Shown here piece by piece: positions 12,001 to 20,889 of a stretch of 64,000 nucleotides of DNA. The notes under the pieces were generated by a model. The model was not told where the DNA came from, did not search any database, and worked only from the letters and a program-made list of their open reading frames with translations. The stretch spans positions 14,339,672-14,403,671 of the forward strand of contig NC_061782.1 of assembly GCF_022458985.1 (NCBI RefSeq), written 5' to 3'. The position numbers were made by a program, and so were the translations under genes. How positions within the stretch are numbered: the first letter of the stretch is position 1; every line of letters begins with the position of its first letter. This stretch comes from Mugil cephalus (Eukaryota; Chordata; Actinopteri; Mugiliformes; Mugilidae).

Positions 12001-13279
12001 CATAAACTGTTGTATTATTGATGCCTTTGTTACCTCTCTGTCCAGCTTTTCCACTAATGTGATGTTTCCAGATATGGGGTCGACCGTGAAGTACTCTTTG
12101 GACCCAGGATCAAATGAAAGGCCGTACCTCACCTCCTGACCTTCAGGGTCGGTGCCATTGAGACAGTAGATCAGAGTACCTAGAGGAAACCATCATAATA
12201 AAGTCAAAGAATGCTCAGCTGCTGACTGGACATATACGGTGCAGTCGGCTACTAACAGTCCACCATGAAGTCGTTTTGGTAACAACTGCCGTGGAACAAT
12301 CCAGACACGGAAAGTCCCAGTTTAATGAGTATCCTGTCTGATGCAAGGTGTAGAGACAGCTGCAGCACATTCACAGCCAGCTAACTGTCCCCCATCAACG
12401 TCAACAGGTGGCACCGGCAGATGAGCATGTTAGCGCGGGCGCGTACGTCCCAGGCAACATCTGCTCATCCATCAAAGACTATTTAACGTTCTGGACTCCC
12501 AGATACTGGCAACCAAAACACACCATTTTGTTGATTGGTTTGCTCTGCAGCCCCATTGGCGGTTTGCTCTAAACACCCTGAATGTCAGAGGTCAATCTCA
12601 CCAACAGCCGTGTCCTCAGAGAGGCTGAACAGGGCCAGGTTCCCGTTGTGGCTGTAGGGCCCATTGTCGTAGAAATATGGAGCAAAGTCCGCTAGTGCTG
12701 AGGACAGAAACACAAGTACAACCAGGAAACTGTTTAGAAAGGTTCTGACTTTAAACGGGATGCCTTTAATCATCATTTACTATTATATTTGAACGTTTTG
12801 GTGGACATAGTAGCCAAATGAATGACATGGAGCATGCTTACACCCCCTGCTTCCTGCTACTTGGACTGGGATTACACGTGAGTTACGTCAACCAACGTCA
12901 AGATGCATTTTCTAAACATAGACCTGAGATCTCTGCTGGTTTTGTCTGCACAATCACAGCCATATGAATACTGTTTTAGCTAGTTTCATTCTATTAACAA
13001 CAAAAAACATGCAGTTAAACAAATCAATCAGTATGAGCCGTGTAACAAAACAAATATATTGTAGATATTTGTTTGAGAGACTAAACCAATGAATGAAAAA
13101 TGAATGAGGGCAGATTTAAAATCACCAACTCAGAGGCTATTAAATGTGCAGCATTCCCAATCTGATCACCACCACAATAAGCCAACTCTAAGCAGACTAA
13201 TCAGCGACAGAAACTCACCGACGCTGGCGTGCACAAACACAAAAAGCAGCGGCAAATGCAAGATCTTTACATTCTTCAT
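2520..13279 (-). CDS. cdhr1: Cadherin-related family member 1 (photoreceptor cadherin), 17 coding exons
   Basis: Coding exons on the minus strand, in order: 13279-13219, 12697-12602, 12179-12034, 11932-11882, 11700-11611, 11471-11385, 10783-10667, 10417-10274, 9771-9693, 9587-9487, 9173-8970, 8346-8194, 8071-7907, 6946-6879, 4799-4571, 4502-4245 and 3068-2520. All introns are GT-AG and all phases join without a stop. The product has 865 residues, close to my recollection of about 859 in human. Residues 1-23 form a signal peptide. Six cadherin repeats follow, with calcium-site linkers DANDEKP (129), DAQDTPP (241), DLNNNPP (348), DTNDNAP (467) and DLNDHPP (571). A transmembrane helix lies at about 703-728, followed by a basic, proline-rich cytoplasmic tail. 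The mature start [10 protein letters not shown] and the segment [15 protein letters not shown] match vertebrate CDHR1. In vertebrates this protein sits at the base of photoreceptor outer segments, at forming discs; human mutations cause cone-rod dystrophy. I cannot tell whether this is the a or b fish paralogue. Confidence 0.96.
3619..3819 (-). CDS. cdhr1: Candidate alternative last exon of cdhr1 with a second transmembrane helix
   Basis: Acceptor GTCATGTTTTCAG opens an in-phase frame (phase 0, as exon 16 requires) of 66 codons plus TAA. It starts [16 protein letters not shown], continues with a hydrophobic helix (about residues 17-43 of the exon: [11 protein letters not shown], then [13 protein letters not shown]), and ends in a 23-residue basic tail, [20 protein letters not shown] plus PVP. 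Joined to exon 16 it would give a 749-residue protein. The order FL..(K)..P, AV.G, IST, aromatic, KKS and a basic run parallels the standard transmembrane exon, suggesting exon duplication. The nearest downstream minus-strand hexamer is ATTAAA (plus 3138-3143), some 475 bases on. Usage is inferred, not shown. Confidence 0.65.
   Translation of the reverse strand: MKSRFFSYFLGLRKRPGAVFGICLTIVTFAISLTIFISTLIYWNSVKKSRVQSQGKIRKIIRRPVP
4245..4502 (-). CDS. cdhr1: cdhr1 coding exon 16
   Basis: Encodes [49 protein letters not shown] and [14 protein letters not shown], which is cadherin repeat 6 up to the membrane. It ends in phase 0 at a GTAAGT donor, so it can join either exon 17 (3068) or the alternative exon at 3819. 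Confidence 0.95.
4571..4799 (-). CDS. cdhr1: cdhr1 coding exon 15
   Basis: Encodes [36 protein letters not shown] and the DLNDHPPAF repeat 5/6 linker, then [12 protein letters not shown]. Phase 2 to 0, donor GTACGC. It is separated from exon 16 by an intron of only 68 bp. Confidence 0.95.
4800..6878 (-). other. cdhr1: cdhr1 intron 14, the largest intron
   Basis: This is a 2.1-kb AT-rich intron with no recognisable gene or RNA. An open frame at 5924-6256 on the opposite strand has no domain-like content. A GTAA tetranucleotide run lies near 6818-6830. Confidence 0.6.
6879..6946 (-). CDS. cdhr1: cdhr1 coding exon 14
   Basis: Encodes [20 protein letters not shown] and AD, in cadherin repeat 5. 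The last codon is split TT|G (Leu). Acceptor TTTGTCTCCAG, donor GTGAGT, phase 0 to 2. Confidence 0.93.
6947..7906 (-). other. cdhr1: cdhr1 intron 13
   Basis: No exon or gene is seen here. The intron holds a (TTTA)n microsatellite at 7267-7293 and a T-run near 7741-7752. Short open frames in it lack recognisable content. Confidence 0.6.
7267..7293. repeat. (TTTA)n microsatellite
   Basis: About seven tandem TTTA units in cdhr1 intron 13. Confidence 0.95.
7907..8071 (-). CDS. cdhr1: cdhr1 coding exon 13
   Basis: Encodes [20 protein letters not shown], the [11 protein letters not shown] repeat 4/5 linker, and [20 protein letters not shown]. Acceptor TATTGCAG, donor GTGAGC, phase 0 to 0. Confidence 0.95.
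8194..8346 (-). CDS. cdhr1: cdhr1 coding exon 12
   Basis: Encodes [34 protein letters not shown] and [13 protein letters not shown], in cadherin repeat 4. Acceptor TTCTCTTGCAG, donor GTTTAC (weak), phase 0 to 0. Confidence 0.95.
8970..9173 (-). CDS. cdhr1: cdhr1 coding exon 11
   Basis: Encodes [19 protein letters not shown], the [17 protein letters not shown] linker, and [20 protein letters not shown]. It ends cadherin repeat 3 and begins repeat 4. Phase 0 to 0, donor GTGTGT. The segment is almost identical to mammalian CDHR1. Confidence 0.95.
9487..9587 (-). CDS. cdhr1: cdhr1 coding exon 10
   Basis: Encodes (G)[20 protein letters not shown] then [10 protein letters not shown], in cadherin repeat 3. 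NKT is a possible glycosylation site. Phase 1 to 0, donor GTAAGT. Confidence 0.93.
9693..9771 (-). CDS. cdhr1: cdhr1 coding exon 9
   Basis: Encodes [20 protein letters not shown] then HYSFDD, in cadherin repeat 3. Acceptor CTTCTCAAG, donor GTACAA, phase 0 to 1. Confidence 0.92.
10156..10187. repeat. (TTG)n microsatellite with T-run
   Basis: About eight tandem TTG units ending in a poly-T stretch, in cdhr1 intron 8. Confidence 0.95.
10274..10417 (-). CDS. cdhr1: cdhr1 coding exon 8
   Basis: Encodes [19 protein letters not shown], the DAQDTPPSF repeat 2/3 linker, and [14 protein letters not shown], nearly identical to mammalian GTPYYGYVYE. Acceptor with a long T-tract ending CCAG; donor GTGAGT. 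Phase 0 to 0. Confidence 0.94.
10667..10783 (-). CDS. cdhr1: cdhr1 coding exon 7
   Basis: Encodes [20 protein letters not shown] and then [18 protein letters not shown]. The LDYE element and strand F of cadherin repeat 2 are visible. Acceptor TGCCACAG, donor GTACTG, phase 0 to 0. Confidence 0.94.
11385..11471 (-). CDS. cdhr1: cdhr1 coding exon 6
   Basis: Encodes [19 protein letters not shown] followed by GGSVTFYLQ, part of cadherin repeat 2 including the DRDTG calcium-binding turn. Phase 0 to 0, donor GTATTT. Confidence 0.93.
11611..11700 (-). CDS. cdhr1: cdhr1 coding exon 5
   Basis: Encodes [19 protein letters not shown] and what follows, ending cadherin repeat 1 with the DANDEKP linker and starting repeat 2. 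Acceptor TTTTTAG, donor GTGAGT, phase 0 to 0. The upstream intron (11701-11881) contains a GAA/GAG purine tract. Confidence 0.93.
11719..11753. repeat. GAA/GAG purine tract
   Basis: Tandem GAA followed by GAG units in the 181-bp intron 4 of cdhr1. On the transcribed minus strand it is a polypyrimidine (TTC/CTC) tract. Confidence 0.9.
11882..11932 (-). CDS. cdhr1: cdhr1 coding exon 4 (51 nt micro-exon)
   Basis: Seventeen codons, [17 protein letters not shown], matching the position of REDEIEAIISISDG in mammalian CDHR1. Flanked by an ACTCAG acceptor and a GTATCA donor. Phase 0 to 0. Confidence 0.9.
12034..12179 (-). CDS. cdhr1: cdhr1 coding exon 3
   Basis: Encodes [14 protein letters not shown] through [12 protein letters not shown], the middle of cadherin repeat 1. 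The LDRE motif is a classic cadherin calcium-binding element. NGT and NIT are possible N-glycosylation sites. Phase 1 in, phase 0 out. Confidence 0.93.
12602..12697 (-). CDS. cdhr1: cdhr1 coding exon 2
   Basis: Follows acceptor TTTCTGTCCTCAG and encodes the mature N-terminus ([13 protein letters not shown], then [13 protein letters not shown]), the first strands of cadherin repeat 1. It enters and leaves in phase 1, using a GTGAGA donor. Confidence 0.93.
13219..13279 (-). CDS. cdhr1: cdhr1 coding exon 1 (start codon, signal peptide)
   Basis: The ATG at 13279 opens [20 protein letters not shown], a basic N-terminus followed by a hydrophobic core, which is a typical signal peptide. The exon ends in phase 1 at a GTGAGT donor. 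The split codon G|CA joins exon 2 to give ALA before the mature DFAPYF start. This exon is too short to show up as an obvious open frame. Confidence 0.9.
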
Positions 13280-13280
13280 C

Positions 13281-13340
13281 CTAGAGAATGAATTGGTGAA
13301 ATCGCACCATGAAGACGGCTCCGTCCACAGCCCCGCACAT
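13281..13340 (-). other. Upstream open reading frame in the cdhr1 leader
   Basis: On the minus strand an ATG at 13340 opens 19 codons (beginning MCGAVDGAVF) that stop with TAG at 13283-13281, one base before the cdhr1 ATG at 13279. A second in-frame ATG lies at 13310. It matters only if the cdhr1 leader is contiguous here. A CTCTAG just before the start could instead be an acceptor of a 5' UTR intron. Confidence 0.35.
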
Positions 13341-13402
13341 GAGATGCACCTCTCAAGGTGTCCGCCTGCGACTGGAGACGGCTAAAAGCAGATGCTCACA
13401 TG

Positions 13403-13409
13403 CTAATCC
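13403..13409 (-). promoter_or_regulatory. CRX/OTX-type motif upstream of cdhr1
   Basis: Plus-strand CTAATCC (GGATTAG on the gene strand) lies about 125 bases before the cdhr1 start codon. TAATCC is the core of the photoreceptor factor CRX, which fits a photoreceptor gene, but a 7-mer alone is weak evidence. Confidence 0.35.
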
Positions 13410-16400
13410 AATGACCCTTCTTAAGAGTCACTCCGGGGCCCTCTCAGTCCAGCTGGGCTTCATCAACCAACAGTCCACAGGACAGAGTGGCTCTTTCCGA
13501 GAAAAACAAGGATTTACTGAAACTTTGGTGGAGAGGTATATCTTTTATTTCTGATGAGTATCTTTATTCACGAATGTCTGTGTTGAAACCTATTTGCAGC
13601 CTGATACAAGTGTCGTATTCGCACCATTAGGTCCATTTAAACCTACCACATGGAAAACCTCAGGATGTCTAAATCTCTAATCAAACAACTGTTAAATAAG
13701 TACAAATTCAGAGTAACACAGTAGAGAATGGGGATCTTTAGAAAATGTGCCCCCTCCTCTATTTAAGATCTTGATAAAGTAGGTGAATGATATGATGTAG
13801 AAGCTGCATTATAATACTGGTCAGTGGTTCCATACCGTTTACCATCTGCTATGCACGACATGACCATCTGTTGCATTAGGAAAAAGAAAAAAACTCCTCT
13901 AGTTACTCAATTAGTTGAATAAAAGAGGATGATGTAGATGAGAGTAGACTATAATCTGATGAGATTATAGTTTCTTTATGGACGCTATGGCAGAAAAGAT
14001 GAAGTGAATGATGTAAACTCATGTAATGTGTTTAAATTTGTTGATTTGTATCTAAATAAAAATGATTTATTTTCTTCTGTATCATGTTCTGTGTGTATCT
14101 CTCTTTAATTAAAACCCCACTGATTAACTTAATGTCTTTCTGGGACTTTTTAAACAGTATTTTAGGCACTGAAGCTGGCTAATCTTCTTCTTTGATAATC
14201 TTGTTTGTCGCCAAGAGGTAGAATCTTGTCAACAAATGTTATATAATACTGACCCAGTGGTCCTCCGTTTGTCAAAGATCATCGCCCTAGAAAACTCAAA
14301 TCATCAATAAGTTAAACTTTATTTTAAAGGTTAGTAATTTTTGCCATATTTAAAATCTTTCATTTATTTATTATTTATATTTTAACTTTAAAAAAAAAAA
14401 GAAATCAAACTGCTAGGTCAGTACGGCTTAAAATAATTAAATTTCTTCTCTCTTTAACATTGAATTCAAACTGTCACTTTACGTATTTATACTTTACTCA
14501 TAGCTACTAAAATGTGTGTTACCGTTGTGGGACTCTAAAAATAAAACTATTACAGCTGTGAAATTCTGCCATTCCCCTGAAAAAAAAGAAAAAAGAACAC
14601 AAAAACAGGGGACAGCGCGCTTCCTGTGCGCGCATCCTTAAAACACTTCGCACGCAAGAGGATTTATACACATGAATAAACCTTTTTAACATCCATTCTC
14701 ATGCAGATATTAAATCTACTCTAATCTGAGTGGCGCTCATACGATGTACAGTAGTAGATAGTCTGCTTACTGATGCATGAGTTTCACGCAGGGAAAGAAT
14801 GACGCACAGAGAGCGAAAGCCAGCGACCTTAATTTTCATGTATGAAATAAGATCTGTGACCTTTGGCTGCAGTCAAGTTCCCTGCACACTTGACACCACA
14901 GCATTTAAATGCACATTGATAATTGGATGCAGTTTAAGGCTAAATGTGCAGGATGTTTTTTTTCAGAGGCCTCACAGCACATACGTTCCCTGGAAAACAT
15001 CACCTGCCATGTAACTTCTGCATGTTGCTGGTTAAGGTCGTGCCTTCAGGTTTAATTCTCATGGTGCCGGCAGATGGCAGACCTAAAGATTAACCCACTG
15101 TTCTCTAATCTCTCCTCATCTTGTAATGCACATAGCCTGTCTGTTGTAACACAGACATCCATCAGACATAAATGTAAACCACAATTAGCACAGTGCACTC
15201 ATAAACAGGTGCAAGAAGGAGTGCGCATAACATAACGTGGGGTCACAAACAGGTGACGTATTATTGTTATTATTATTTTTTATCCATAGTTTAAAATGTC
15301 TTCAGATTATTCGCAAAAACACACATTTTCCACAATAAAACCTGCAGCTGAAGATTATGCGTTCTAAAGATCGCCATAGAAAATCATATGGATAAAAGCT
15401 CACTGCTCATCTGTAGTCATCTCCTTAGTTTCTAATCCCGTGCCTTCAATCACAGCCACACACGCTGACCTCTTTGTTCCCTCTGGTGTCACAACCATTA
15501 GGTCACCCACAGGGAAATTTTAGCTCGATGCTTATCTTATGAGCGTATGGCTGCTTTTTTGATCACGGGACAAGGCTAAACCTGTGCCCAAATGAGTTTC
15601 AGTGCATCCTGCAGCGTTTCTACTTTCTAACCTCCGCTGACACATGCTGGGCCTTTCCAGGCGGACCACTGAAGTCATGGTGCTTATTTCAGCAGCAAAT
15701 GATAAGACTTAGACAATGTAACACGTTTGAAGCTCTGTTCTGTCATAAAACATCTGCAAGGAAAGCATCATTCTGTGGTATCCAAACACATCACTGAGGC
15801 TTCGGCATCAACCAGATTAACCATTGCTAATTGATTGCAGATACATGAGAGGCATTGCAATTGAGTCTACTTAAATCAGTGAAAAAAATAACCTGTTCAT
15901 AGAAAATGTAAATATAAACTTAAAAAAATCAAAGCAGAAACATTTAATTTTTTTCTCTTCAACTGTATGGAATCACTACTGAGAAAGTGTTTTTCTTTGC
16001 TATCACTACATCATGTGTCCGAAGCTATTAAGAGCACGTTTCTGGCTTCTCATCAAGAGTCGATGTTGACAGAGGGAGCTGCGTGTAGAATCGGTTTGGC
16101 TGCAGTCCCGTACGTGTCTCTCTGAAACGTGAGGGCCCATGAAAATGTCAACCGAACATGTAGACATGTAGACAGTTGATCACTAAGACACGAAGAACAT
16201 TTTGGATTACAAGAATCTCACCAGATAAAACACAAATTTTTCACGTGTAATCATGTATCTCCATTCCCTGAAAAAAAACAACAACCTTGTGATAACATAC
16301 TGTACTTCACGATGCAATGTCTCGAACGGTGTTGGTGAAGTTAACAGTTGAGGTAGTGTTTTTGGAGTGGCAATAGCTGAAAAACGGCATTGGTAAATAA

Positions 16401-16834
16401 AATTTACCAAAAGTAGAAAGGAAAACTTTGTATTATTCAGTATCATTATACAGTACTACAGTATCTATTTGTCTGCCAGAACTCCTGTTGACAAGATACC
16501 CAATTCAGTTTCCCCATTTTAGATCATTATTGATAATATCAAGTATGGTTTGCCAAGAGCAGAGGTTTGCATTTAGTCCTGGTAAACTCTAAAACTAGGT
16601 CACGCCTCTAATCTGTCCATGCAGAGTATAGTATTAACAGTCTTTTATTTTTGTGAACCTCATAGACCACTAGCAGAGTAAATACACAGCTATGAATCAT
16701 GTAAAATCCTAAAAGTTACAACACGGAAATTCTACAAGTATCATTGTGGACTGCAATGATCATTAACTGATGGTGAGATTTTAACAAATCTTATCCTTGA
16801 GATATCAGGACTGTTGTTACATTGGTAGGAAAAA
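13410..16834. other. Intergenic region between divergent cdhr1 and chst3, proximal part
   Basis: AT-rich sequence with A/T runs (for example near 14391-14401) and no convincing gene. Chance open frames are short. The stretch next to cdhr1 should hold its promoter. Confidence 0.5.
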
Positions 16835-17300
16835 AATAATCAGGTGCTCTGGACTGATAAGTCAAAATCTGTTCACCAAAGGGCTGGAGAGCGCTACAAT
16901 AATGAGCGTCTGCAGGAAACAGTGAAGAATGGAGTTGGGGATTTGGTCAAGATTAACGGTGTCCTAAGTGCTGAGAAATACAGGTAGATACTTATCCACC
17001 ATGCAGTACCATCAGGGAGGTGAAGGATTGGCCCCAAATTTATTCTGCAGCATGACAAAGACCCCAAACATACAGCCAAAGTCAGTAAGAACCGTCTTCA
17101 ACGTAAAGAAGTCCTGGAAGTGATGGCATGGCCCCCACAGAGCCCTGATCTCAACATCATCGAGTGTGTCTGGGATTACATGAAGAGACAGAAGGATCTG
17201 AGGAGACATCCACAGAAGATCTGTAGTTAGTTCTCCAAGATGTTTGGCCGAGTTCCTTCAAAAACTGTGTGCAAGTGTCCCTAGAAGAATTTAAACAAAT
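16835..17300 (+). pseudogene. Tc1-like transposase fragment, decayed
   Basis: Plus-strand translation in shifting frames shows Tc1/mariner transposase landmarks in the correct order: VLWTDKSK near 16845, ERYNNE.LQ, GDLVKINGVLSAEKYR near 16937, PKFILQHDKDPKHTAK near 17035 and a WPPQSPDLNIIECVWDYMK box near 17130. DxD/E catalytic landmarks are partly recognisable, but frameshifts and stops break the frame. The N-terminal DNA-binding half and inverted repeats are not evident. It is a dead copy. Confidence 0.85.
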
Positions 17301-18800
17301 TCAATGATGATGACACTCGTCTATCATTAACCGGAATCGATTTCATATTGTGATACATTAATTACATTAAATCAAATTGTGAATAAAACTTTTCAGGTCA
17401 ACTTGTCCGGTTACTGATGCTGTCATATCCTACAGGAGCTGAGACTGTCATCTAGCTGCCCAGGCTTCCACATTCTTTAACACTGCTGCCCCCAAGTGGT
17501 AAAAACTTGGTGGTGAAATTGTGAATGCTTTTAAAATAGTTGACATTTCTCATGCATTTAAATGAATGAAATAAGCATTTGGAGCCACATTTATTGGTCT
17601 ATGACAGACCCAGAAACTTTTTCCAGTACCACAAAGAAAAGAATATCTATTTATATCTTTACAACCTCTTTCACGGCAGGCATTTGTTGACGATAACATG
17701 CAAGATAGCCCTCTCCCTCTTTCTACCACATCCCTGAAGTGTATCCAATTCTCATTCAGTGCAGCTGCTGTAATTGGAGAAACTATATATGCCTGTATAT
17801 GCATACATGGATAGACAGCTGTACAGTAAAGAAGTTGCAAGGAAACACTTCAAATAATAGGCCAGGAAACATCTCACACACCAAACACACGCATCTGCAA
17901 AGCACAAAACATGTAACACACACCACTACACCCCAGCTGTGTGTTGTTGGGTTGTTCCACGGTGTTGTCTAGTTCAGTTGTGGGGGCTTAAGCTTTAAAA
18001 AGGTGACTGGATCTATAACCTCATATGGAAGTCTTTATAAAAGCAAACTGTTTTTTGCATTTGCACGCTGCGTCTTGGTCCTTGGTATGTTGAATAACTA
18101 ACTATGATGAACAAGGATTTTTAAATCCAGTCTTCAGTGTGAAAGTCACAACTGCCCTAAACATGATGTCTTCTTAAACTGTTGTCTTAAACTCACACAA
18201 TAATCCATCCAGAGAGAAATGTCAGGACACTTTAGACTCCTCATTTACAGCCGGAAAGGTGACTGGATCAACAACCACGGTTTTTGCTTTGCTTCATGTT
18301 TCCTGTTTTGTTGATTTGTAACTCAAACTATTCCCCAAATTTTAAGACAAACAGTAAAGTTACTCTTGTTTTATACGGTCATTGAGGTGCAGTACAGTTG
18401 CTCTGAAGCTGTTTCCAAAATGTTGAGGTAAGATTTTTCAAAAGTTCACAGACATTTCGGCTGAAACTTCAAAATTTGCAATTAAACAATGCTGCTGGCT
18501 GATGGAGAGGGAGGCGTGGACCAGGCATTTCCTCTTTATGGGGCACTCTTTAAAATTGCAGGTTGTTTGGAATCACGTGACCTAGCCTAACCCACAGGAT
18601 GTCCCACAGAGGGAGAGTGGTGACGTGAAGCGTGGCTGCAGTAGCCACTCTCTCGTGGAGTGGGATCCGGCACATGAGAAAAGTTGGGGAGAAAGTTTTG
18701 AAGCGAAGATATTTTTTTTTTACCAACAAACAAACAAAAAAACTAAAAAGAGTAACCATAATCTTTTGACAAGGAAATACAAGTGATTATATCTGCAGAG
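17301..18800. other. Intergenic, upstream of the putative chst3 promoter
   Basis: No gene is recognised. A CTCF-like core lies at 17485-17499, and a short hairpin GTGGCTGCAGTAGCCAC lies near 18632. Confidence 0.5.
17485..17499 (-). promoter_or_regulatory. CTCF-like motif
   Basis: The minus strand reads CCACTTGGGGGCAGC, one core base away from the usual CCAC(C/T)AGGGGGC pattern. It lies between the two divergent genes. Confidence 0.4.
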
Positions 18801-18879
18801 AATTGTGGTATCAAGGAAAAGCTTTTTTTTTTTTTTTTTCTATAACTCAATAGTCAATCGAAATATAAAAAGCAGACAT

Positions 18880-19102
18880 TATTCCGGCTCATCGTGCGCC
18901 CCTCTTAACATCAATGTTTCCGCAACGCGTCTCCGTTTCCGCGCTGCATCTGCCGGAGAAGAGGAGCCCGCGTCCGAGGATACAATGAGGCAGTGTGTCC
19001 TTGTCCCGAGACAATGCCGCTATAAGATGCACCGAGGAGGAAACGGTATTTCTCACAGGATCGGGGACGTTTTGCTCGATTGCGCACAGAGACCGACTAA
19101 AG
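18880..19102 (+). promoter_or_regulatory. chst3: CpG-rich probable promoter and noncoding first exon of chst3
   Basis: This stretch has an unusually high density of CpG for the neighbourhood (gtgcgcc, caacgcgtc, ttccgcgc, cccgcgtccgag). It ends at a plausible donor, CTAAAG|GTTTGT, at 19102. Splicing to the acceptor TTCTCTTGTTGCAG at 20744 would create a 5' UTR. An ATG at 18985 would then be in frame with the chst3 start but is blocked by TAG at 20771. The transcription start is not determined. Confidence 0.45.
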
Positions 19103-20744
19103 GTTTGTAACAGCCGCTACCTGAATAACTGCACGTCTTTTTTCTTCTTTTTTTTCCTTTTTCTTTCAGGAAACAGCCTAACTCAAAGCTTGGTGAAAAA
19201 CACAACATGCAGGGGGGCACTGGCACAAGATTTTATAAACATCCTCGTGCCGTGCGCGTAAAATCCTATAAACACTGAATGATGGCAAAATCTACGAAGC
19301 TCTTTCCACTACACTTCATGTCTGATGTGGTCCCCTCTTGAGATGTAGGTATAAATGATGGTGAAAACGTGACAATGACAATAATTCTCTGTTATACAAA
19401 ATCATTTTCCAGATTTTATTTTGAATACGCGAAAGCACCGTTCCCTCATTTCTTCGCATTATAGTTTAATGGAATGCACAAGTATTCATTAGTCTGTTTT
19501 TATTCTGCTTCAGTGGATGGTGGAGATGAAGCTGAATTGAGTGCCCCCTCCCCCTAAACGACTGCCATGGTCTTAAATGGAAACCACACACAGGCACATA
19601 CACACATGCAGAAAGAGAGAGGGGGTGAGTTCAGTTAGAATTGCAATGAAAGGGCACCTAGATGAATTATAATGTTGTCCTTACTTGCCTTTTAACTGTT
19701 AATTGTTTACATCCCTGAAGGAACAGCAAGAGCTTTTAGTGAGGATATAGGTTTCAACATCTCCACCAGACCCTGCTTTGAGGCTTTGAAGGCTGCCATT
19801 AATGTAATTTGTAGTGAGGTGATAAACAGAGTGATGCGCGTTTCTGCTTGAGCAGATAGTCAGATTTGCCAAACGGTCCAGCGACTCTTGAATATGTAAA
19901 AGTTCTCAGCTCATGTGCTTCAGCCTGACAGTTTGACGGCTATGGCGTATTAAGCTGAGATAATTGGGTGCTATTTGCTCGCACGGCACACAATCACTCC
20001 ACGAACTACTTGAGAACGGTGTGTTTTCATTTAACGGTGTGCTTTGTGGAAGGGATCCGCTCTCTTGACGGGGCCAAATGTGCACGTTTACGTCTACATT
20101 TCTCTTGCGGCATCATGAGAGTAGCGTGTGGGTGATTTATTCAAAACGAAGGAATTCAGTGTACTGACTGATTTCTAATGAAGTCCATTGTCAAAAATGT
20201 TCGGGGAGTTTCGTAGAAGACACCAATGACACCACTGTTTGTCGGCCTCCTAACTGATCTGCCTTCATTTCACAATTCAGGATTCCTGAATAACAAGGTA
20301 ATCTTATACTCCCAAAGCGTGGGAAGATAACTCCAGGGAATGATACTCAGTTGATTTGGTGAGACCAAGCTCCGACATGCCCTGTCTTCTGCAACGACAA
20401 TCTGCCCTTTTAGGAAACTGAAATGAAAGATAACTTGACCTGCAACCAGCTGGGGCTTGTACCTGTTAGATCGTTTTTTTACCAAAAGTAATACGCTGAT
20501 GGTAAGATAAAGATAAAATTATGCAATTCAGCAGATGCAACTTTTGAAAGACACATGAGTGTGGCTAAAAAAACGGCTACTGTCGTACAAACCAGTGAAG
20601 GTCTCAGCTCAGTGCAACTGTAACCGCACGTTGTTTAGTTCAGTCTAACAACCAAGAATAAGATGTTTTTCACTGCTGTTTAAGTAAAATGCGGATATCT
20701 ATGTCATGTCTATGCTGATACAGTTTGTACTTCTCTTGTTGCAG

Positions 20745-20889
20745 AAAGAAGCTATGACCAACGGAAAGACTAGACTGTAGACATCCAGTTACAAAGCCAG
20801 GACTCAAGAATGAAGACCAAGTATGCTGTCGTCTTCATCTGCATTGTGGCCCTGGTCATCATCGAAAAGGAGAGCAACATCATCTCAAT
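20745..20889 (+). CDS. chst3: chst3 exon with the start codon (coding from 20810)
   Basis: Acceptor TTGTTGCAG at 20744. The ATG at 20810 opens [20 protein letters not shown], a short cytoplasmic tip and the type II membrane anchor. The exon ends TCAAT|GTAAGA at 20889 in phase 2. An in-frame TAG at 20771-20773 excludes any longer N-terminus, so the roughly 19-residue extension I recall at the start of human CHST3 is absent. A small uORF (20754-20780, MTNGKTRL) precedes the start. Confidence 0.9.

Noticed and set aside
14991..15090. Possible tRNA B box (GGTTTAATTCTC) near 15049
   Set aside because: No matching A box or cloverleaf could be formed around it.
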